A stretch of DNA of 8,956 bases, from NCBI GenBank assembly GCA_937967875.1, contig CALBTQ010000844.1, forward strand, positions 1-8,956, read 5' to 3'. Made by a program: the position numbers and the translations under genes. Source of the stretch: an uncultured Pseudomonadota bacterium (GTDB lineage Bacteria > Lernaellota > Lernaellaia > Lernaellales > Lernaellaceae). Positions 6,060 through 8,956 of this stretch are shown one piece after another. The notes beneath the pieces were generated by a model that made no database searches, was not told the DNA's origin, and worked only from the letters and a program-made list of their open reading frames with translations. The number at the start of each line of letters is the position of its first letter. Position 1 is the stretch's first letter.

Positions 6060-6797
6060 TCAATAAAATTCAGCCGCGATTATCCGGGCGCGGAAAAACT
6101 CACCCGTCGCGTAACGGTTGGCGCCGCGATGCCAGCCCACGTTGATTTGCCCGGGCAATTCCCAATCGCCGAAACGTTGCATGGCGAGGATGTTCACGCC
6201 AAAAGGCACCGGGGTGAAGCGTTTGTCGTCGGTCTGGTCGCTCCAGCGCAGCATGTCGACGTGACGGGGAACGCCGCGCTCGTCGACGGTCAAATCGAAC
6301 CAGAGCGTTTCCCCGTCGATTGTTTGCACACAACGCGCGGTATGCTCGTCGCGCGCTTCCCACGCGGCATGGCGAAGGGAGCAGGGAAGAAAGATCGCTT
6401 CCATCGCCAATCGTCCGCGCGCCGAACGGGCGATATCGGGTCCGGCGGCGCGGACAACGGGAAGCAAATTCCATAGGCGAAAGGCGACGCGCGCTTCGTT
6501 CCGAAAGTAATAATCACCGCCGACCAGTCGCAGCAAACCGCGTCCGGCCGACGCTTCCCAGGCGAAGCCGCGTCCGGGCGCAATGATTTGTCGCGCGGTG
6601 AACGGCAGCCACGCGCCCCGAGGATTGGGGCGGATTTCGCCCCGCATGCGCAAACCCACCGCATGCGGGGTAGTCAAACCATGAGCGGCAAACGCGAAAT
6701 ATCGCTGTGCCGGCGCGGGCAGTTCAACGGTCGCTTCGGTTTCGTAAGCGGGCGAAGACGGCGCCATCAGGGCCGCGCGAACGTCCTTGAGATTCAC
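6060..6797 (-). CDS. DUF6544-like conserved protein (GTG start)
   Basis: The 245-residue product has no signal peptide or clear membrane span. Its pattern matches what I remember of the DUF6544/DUF6920 group: L-P-A-P-A-Q-R-Y-F near residues 26-34, then L-R-M-R-G-E-I-R and W-L-P-F-T-A-R-Q, a Gly-x-x-W segment (G-F-A-W-E-A), L-L-P-V-V-R-A-A-G-P-D-I, an I-F-L-P-C-S-L stretch, and a final W-H-R-G, Y-A-T-G-E-F-F. No function is known to me for this family. The start is GTG at 6797-6795, supported by GGAGG (complement of 6803-6807) 5 bases upstream. The DUF3795 gene ends 21 bases upstream on the same strand, so the two are probably co-transcribed, with DUF3795 first. The stop abuts that of the convergent lipoprotein gene, leaving no room for a terminator between them. 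Confidence 0.72.
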   Translation of the reverse strand: MNLKDVRAALMAPSSPAYETEATVELPAPAQRYFAFAAHGLTTPHAVGLRMRGEIRPNPRGAWLPFTARQIIAPGRGFAWEASAGRGLLRLVGGDYYFRNEARVAFRLWNLLPVVRAAGPDIARSARGRLAMEAIFLPCSLRHAAWEARDEHTARCVQTIDGETLWFDLTVDERGVPRHVDMLRWSDQTDDKRFTPVPFGVNILAMQRFGDWELPGQINVGWHRGANRYATGEFFRARIIAAEFY

Positions 6798-6818
6798 CTT
6801 GTCCTCCGGACGGGATGT

Positions 6819-7265
6819 CTATTTTTCATCGTCGGGCAACGCCGGCCCGCTGCCGATGATCATTTGCCCCTGGTAATAGCGTCGCCCGATTTGCGGGTAC
6901 TGCTCGGCCCAACGCTCAACGCCGTCGCGGCGCAGCACGAGCAGGCTGAAGACCTTGCAGTTGTGCGGCAGAATTGCCGCGCGATCGGCGGCCGGATGCA
7001 GCATGTTGCACGGGAAGCCGGCGCATTCGCCGCAGGTTTCATGTCCCTTGTTTTCAGCGCAAGCAAAAGTGCGACATACTTCGCCGGCCAGCGGCGTCGG
7101 GCTGCCCGCGGTGGGACGGCAGCCGCGGCAAGGAATTTCTTCCGGCGGACGCTGCAGACGTTCACCAAGCGCCAGACGCATCGCCTCGTCGAATTGAGCG
7201 CGATACAAGGGGCAGGGTTCGCAGTAGATGCCGCAAGGCGCGATCATTTCTTTGTTGACGGTCAT
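6819..7265 (-). CDS. DUF3795 domain-containing Cys-rich protein
   Basis: The 148-residue product starts MTVNKEMIAPCGIYCEPCPL and carries the Cys pattern of DUF3795 (PF12675): A-P-C-G-I-Y-C-x-x-C-P near residues 9-19, I-P-C-R-G-C, V-C-R-T-F-A-C-A, then C-G-E-C-A-G-F-P-C. The repeated C-x2-C and C-x3-C pairs suggest metal (probably zinc) or iron-sulfur binding. The biochemical role of the family is not established as far as I know. The protein should be cytoplasmic, as there is no signal peptide. The start is supported by AGGAGG on the complement of 7274-7279, 8 or so bases from the ATG. A promoter-like pair lies just upstream. It is the first gene of a two-gene unit with the DUF6544-like protein. 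Confidence 0.83.
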   Translation of the reverse strand: MTVNKEMIAPCGIYCEPCPLYRAQFDEAMRLALGERLQRPPEEIPCRGCRPTAGSPTPLAGEVCRTFACAENKGHETCGECAGFPCNMLHPAADRAAILPHNCKVFSLLVLRRDGVERWAEQYPQIGRRYYQGQMIIGSGPALPDDEK

Positions 7266-7289
7266 GATGCGTTCCTCCTGATGCGGGGC

Positions 7290-7317
7290 ATATTAATCCA
7301 GTGACGGAAAATGTAAA
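7290..7317 (-). promoter_or_regulatory. Candidate promoter for the DUF3795 / DUF6544-like unit
   Basis: On the - strand, TTTACA (complement of 7312-7317, five of six consensus bases) and TAATAT (complement of 7290-7295) are separated by 16 bases. They lie about 25-50 bases upstream of the DUF3795 ATG and just before its AGGAGG. The site falls in an AT-rich pocket within GC-rich sequence. Confidence 0.45.
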
Positions 7318-7500
7318 GAAAATCAACGCGCCGGACAGACCCGAGAAGCGCCTTGGGGAGGACATTTCGACTAATTGTCGATTTGTTCGAGGAACGCTTG
7401 AATGCGTGTTTTAAGTTGTTCGCCGTCGCCCATGACGCAAGCGGTACGGAAACGGCGCCGGACCTCAAGAGGAATCCGACGCCGTACGAATATCCCGATA
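7318..7500. other. Intergenic stretch between two - strand genes
   Basis: This stretch holds a strong inverted repeat (7452-7485). On the - strand it also has a short open frame ending at 7371 that reads MGDGEQLKTRIQAFLEQIDN from an ATG near 7433. That frame has no clear ribosome site, and it continues upstream only as an out-of-frame shadow of the lipoprotein gene. It could be a gene remnant or chance. I see no RNA gene or mobile element here. Confidence 0.4.
7452..7485 (-). terminator. Inverted repeat, possible terminator of the Cys-rich lipoprotein gene
   Basis: ACGGCGCCGGA (7452-7462) pairs with TCCGACGCCGT (7475-7485) over 11 positions with one mismatch or wobble. The loop contains a small CCT/AGG inner pairing. 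It lies 16 bases past the stop of the lipoprotein gene on the - strand. The T run that should follow is short (TTTCC), so it is an imperfect intrinsic terminator and might instead protect the mRNA end. Confidence 0.45.
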
Positions 7501-7932
7501 TCAGCAGGCGTTGGCGGTCGCTTCGAAGACCGTCCAGCAGGCGTCGATTTCGGTCTGCATCTGCGACTGATCCATACCAGTGCAATCGGTGAGATTGGCC
7601 TGCAGGCAGCCGAAAAATTCGCATTCGGCATTGATGACGCAAGCGTTGGTCGTATCCCAATACTGGTTGAATTGGGTTTGGTAAGTGCCGCAGAAATCGG
7701 CCGCGTAGCTGGAGAAGGCTTCGCCCCAGCAGGAAACGTACCAGTTGACGCATTCCTGGTTGGGATCGCACGAGTTGTAGTTGTTGTCGTCATCGTCATC
7801 GTCGGCGCTCGAGTCGTCGTCATCGTCACAATCGCAGTCACAATCCTCGCAGTCCTCTTCGCAGGCGATCAGATGCAGCGACAGGGTGAAAGCGAGCAGG
7901 GTGAACAAGATCAAGGAGCTCTTTTTCAACAT
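7501..7932 (-). CDS. Small Cys-rich lipoprotein with Asp-rich linker
   Basis: The 143-residue product begins MLKKSSLILFTLLAFTLSLH and has lipobox L21-I-A-C24, so it should be processed by signal peptidase II and anchored through Cys24. Next comes a strongly acidic linker (about residues 25-50) with alternating D-C-D-C-D and two Asp runs. The C-terminal domain of about 90 residues has ten Cys, including C-x5-C, C-x6-C and a final A-N-A-C; the even number suggests disulfides in an oxidising compartment. I do not recognise a family. The start at 7932 is preferred over 8046 because AAAGGA lies 8 bases upstream and the signal peptide is then N-terminal. The gene is divergent from the GNAT gene. 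The acidic tract resembles the tail of the exported deiminase at 796-2277, but sits at the other end of the protein. Confidence 0.82.
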   Translation of the reverse strand: MLKKSSLILFTLLAFTLSLHLIACEEDCEDCDCDCDDDDDSSADDDDDDNNYNSCDPNQECVNWYVSCWGEAFSSYAADFCGTYQTQFNQYWDTTNACVINAECEFFGCLQANLTDCTGMDQSQMQTEIDACWTVFEATANAC

Positions 7933-7973
7933 TTTCGATATCCTTTCCGTCAAGGTCGTTATCGCGAGCGGGC

Positions 7974-8001
7974 ATCTTAACGGCTGACGACCAAATTGCA
8001 A
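7974..8001 (-). promoter_or_regulatory. Candidate promoter for the Cys-rich lipoprotein gene
   Basis: On the - strand, TTGCAA (complement of 7996-8001) and TAAGAT (complement of 7974-7979) are separated by 16 bases, with four matches to consensus in each. They lie about 40-70 bases upstream of the ATG at 7932, in the divergent intergenic region. Confidence 0.38.
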
Positions 8002-8007
8002 GGTTTC

Positions 8008-8036
8008 TTGCCGATTTCCTCGAAAATTTGCATAAT
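8008..8036 (+). promoter_or_regulatory. Candidate sigma70-type promoter for the GNAT gene
   Basis: TTGCCG (8008-8013) and CATAAT (8031-8036, five of six) are separated by exactly 17 bases, and TG at 8029-8030 lies directly before the -10 hexamer. Transcription would begin near 8043, just upstream of GGAGA at 8052-8056 and the ATG at 8063. It is the best promoter match in the window. Confidence 0.58.
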
Positions 8037-8062
8037 CGGCCCACAACTAACGGAGATTACGA

Positions 8063-8485
8063 ATGATCCGCGATTATCGGGACGAGGATTTGGAACGCGT
8101 GATGGACATCTGGCTGGCCGCATCGCGGGTGGGGCATCCGTTTTTGTCGGAAGAGCAACTGGCGAAGGACCGGCAGGAGATCATCGAGCACGCCATCCCT
8201 CAGGCGCGGCAGTGGGTGTATGAAAGCGAGGGGGAGATCGTCGGATTTATTGCGTTGATCGATGAGCACATCGGCGGATTGTTCGTCGATCCGGCGTATC
8301 ATCGCCAGGGCATCGGCCGGGCGCTGGTGAATCATGTGCGGGGCATGTATGCGCGTCTGACGGTCAATGTGTTTCGCGACAACCGCAACGGCATTGCGTT
8401 TTATGAGGGAGTTGGTTTTACCTTCATGCGCGAGCAAATCAGCGAGTATTTCGGTCTGCCGGAGTGGGTGATGGAAATCGCCTGA
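8063..8485 (+). CDS. GNAT-family N-acetyltransferase (YjaB-like)
   Basis: The 140-residue product is a single GNAT domain of normal length. The acetyl-CoA pyrophosphate loop is R81-Q-G-I-G-R-A87, preceded by the strand G-G-L-F-V-D-P. Tyr114 in F-Y-E-G-V-G-F is the usual general-acid position. The N-terminal pattern (V-M-D-I-W, H-P-F-L-S, then P-Q-A-R-Q-W-V-Y) resembles E. coli YjaB and related small acetyltransferases. These transfer acetyl from acetyl-CoA to an amine; the acceptor here cannot be told. It is a soluble cytoplasmic protein. GGAGA at 8052-8056 is 6 bases from the ATG. The gene has its own promoter-like site, is divergent from the Cys-rich lipoprotein and convergent with the truncated gene at the right end, so it appears to be a single-gene unit. 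Confidence 0.88.
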   Translation: MIRDYRDEDLERVMDIWLAASRVGHPFLSEEQLAKDRQEIIEHAIPQARQWVYESEGEIVGFIALIDEHIGGLFVDPAYHRQGIGRALVNHVRGMYARLTVNVFRDNRNGIAFYEGVGFTFMREQISEYFGLPEWVMEIA

Positions 8486-8515
8486 GCCCGGCGGTGACGA
8501 TGCCTCGGTATTCTA

Positions 8516-8909
8516 TTACTGGGAACTCTCCAGCTTTTCGATCAATTCCAGGCCTTTTTGGGAAACCTCGAAATTGGGATCGATCGACAACGCTTCATTG
8601 AATGCCTTGCGCGCCAGGGAAAACGGCTCTTGCGCCGCTTGTGTCGTTCCCAGGTGTTTGCCGTAATCCATGAGCATCTTGCCCAGCAAGACTTTCTCGT
8701 TTTTTTGCATCTGCTTTTCGTTTTCGATTTTAACCTCGGATATCTTCATATTCAAATCTTCGACTTGCTTGAGTATCTTATTGAGCAGCGCATCGAGAAT
8801 TTTTTTACCGGCGAATCCGGCGATTACCGAAATGGACATGATCATCATCAATGCGTTGGTGTCGAGACTTTCTACCGCGAAGACATTCTCCAGCCCAAAC
8901 CGTCGGTAA
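8516..8909 (-). CDS. Membrane-anchored coiled-coil / TPR-like protein, 5' end missing
   Basis: About 130 residues of a longer protein are visible. From the N-terminal side there is a hydrophobic segment (ALMMIMSISVIAGFAG) that could span the membrane, then a charged helical, coiled-coil-like stretch (K-Q-V-E-D-L-N-M-K-I-S-E-V-K-I-E-N-E-K), then a C-terminal TPR-like half motif, A-R-K-A-F-N-E-A-L-S-I-D-P-N. I do not recognise the family; an anchor or scaffold role is a guess. The open frame continues to 8926 only by running into adapter sequence, which supplies a spurious MCSSDL start, so the true start lies off the contig. By eye the gene is more AT-rich than its neighbours, which may reflect its Lys/Ile/Asn-rich composition or foreign origin. 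Its TAA stop lies 30 bases from the GNAT stop. Confidence 0.72.
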
Positions 8910-8956
8910 AGATCGGAAGAGCACACGTCTGAACTCCAGTCACCGAATACGATCTC
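8910..8956. other. Illumina adapter contamination, right end (not genomic)
   Basis: Positions 8910-8943 match the TruSeq read-through adapter beginning AGATCGGAAGAGCACACGTC. They are followed by CGAATACG (8944-8951) at the i7 index position and ATCTC, the start of the P7 sequence. The index is the reverse complement of the one at the left end. The A at 8910 may be the A-tail or genomic. Confidence 0.97.

Noticed and set aside
6588..7304. A 238-codon + strand open frame across the DUF6544-like and DUF3795 genes
   Set aside because: It spans two opposite-strand genes that have family motifs and ribosome sites; its own translation shows no domain.
7402..7980. A + strand frame with a hydrophobic VVVVIVIV segment opposite the Cys-rich lipoprotein
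   Set aside because: The hydrophobic stretch is the antisense of the Asp linker, and the lipoprotein on the other strand has a signal peptide, lipobox and ribosome site.
1..8956. Terminal inverted repeats suggesting a transposon or a linear element
   Set aside because: The inverted ends are sequencing adapter with an index, and there is no transposase or integrase gene between them.

Overview
This is a GC-rich bacterial contig fragment. Lipoprotein signal peptides, a periplasmic L,D-transpeptidase-type enzyme and exported Asp-rich proteins point to a Gram-negative bacterium. The Asp-tract tail ending in Gly-Cys-Gly-Cys, and a second exported protein with an Asp-rich linker, remind me of uncultured delta-proteobacteria-like, Myxococcota-like or Lernaellota-like genomes. 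That placement is an impression and not a proof. Both ends of the window (1-45 and about 8910-8956) are untrimmed Illumina adapter carrying the same index, so the genuine genomic sequence is about 46-8909.

Left part, + strand: the last 33 codons of a probable serine beta-lactamase-like hydrolase (46-147), then a membrane-anchored YkuD/YafK-type L,D-transpeptidase-family protein (211-732). A run of six + strand genes follows: an exported agmatine/peptidylarginine deiminase-family enzyme with an Asp-rich C-terminal tail (796-2277); a fold-type II PLP enzyme with serine racemase/3-hydroxyaspartate dehydratase signatures (2281-3234); a Gfo/Idh/MocA oxidoreductase with a TTG start (3287-4342); a 90-residue protein of unknown function (4347-4619); a second, degenerate Gfo/Idh-like protein without the usual catalytic Lys (4628-5515); and a lipoprotein with a carbohydrate-binding-like beta-sandwich look (5532-6059). 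Spacing and a good promoter-like site at 3231-3259 suggest two transcription units: deiminase plus PLP enzyme, then the Gfo/Idh pair with the small protein and lipoprotein.

Right part: convergent to these genes is a two-gene - strand unit, DUF3795 (7265-6819) followed by a DUF6544-like protein (6797-6060). Its stop codon directly abuts that of the lipoprotein gene. Further right, on the - strand, is a small Cys-rich lipoprotein with an Asp-rich linker (7932-7501). It is divergent from a YjaB-like GNAT acetyltransferase (8063-8485) across a 130-base promoter region. A 5'-truncated membrane/coiled-coil/TPR-like gene (8909-8516, - strand) runs into the right adapter.

No tRNA, rRNA, CRISPR array, transposase or phage gene was recognised. 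The least ordinary content is the Gfo/Idh pair with a degenerate member and an intervening orphan protein, and the two exported proteins that place an Asp-rich linker next to terminal cysteines at opposite ends.
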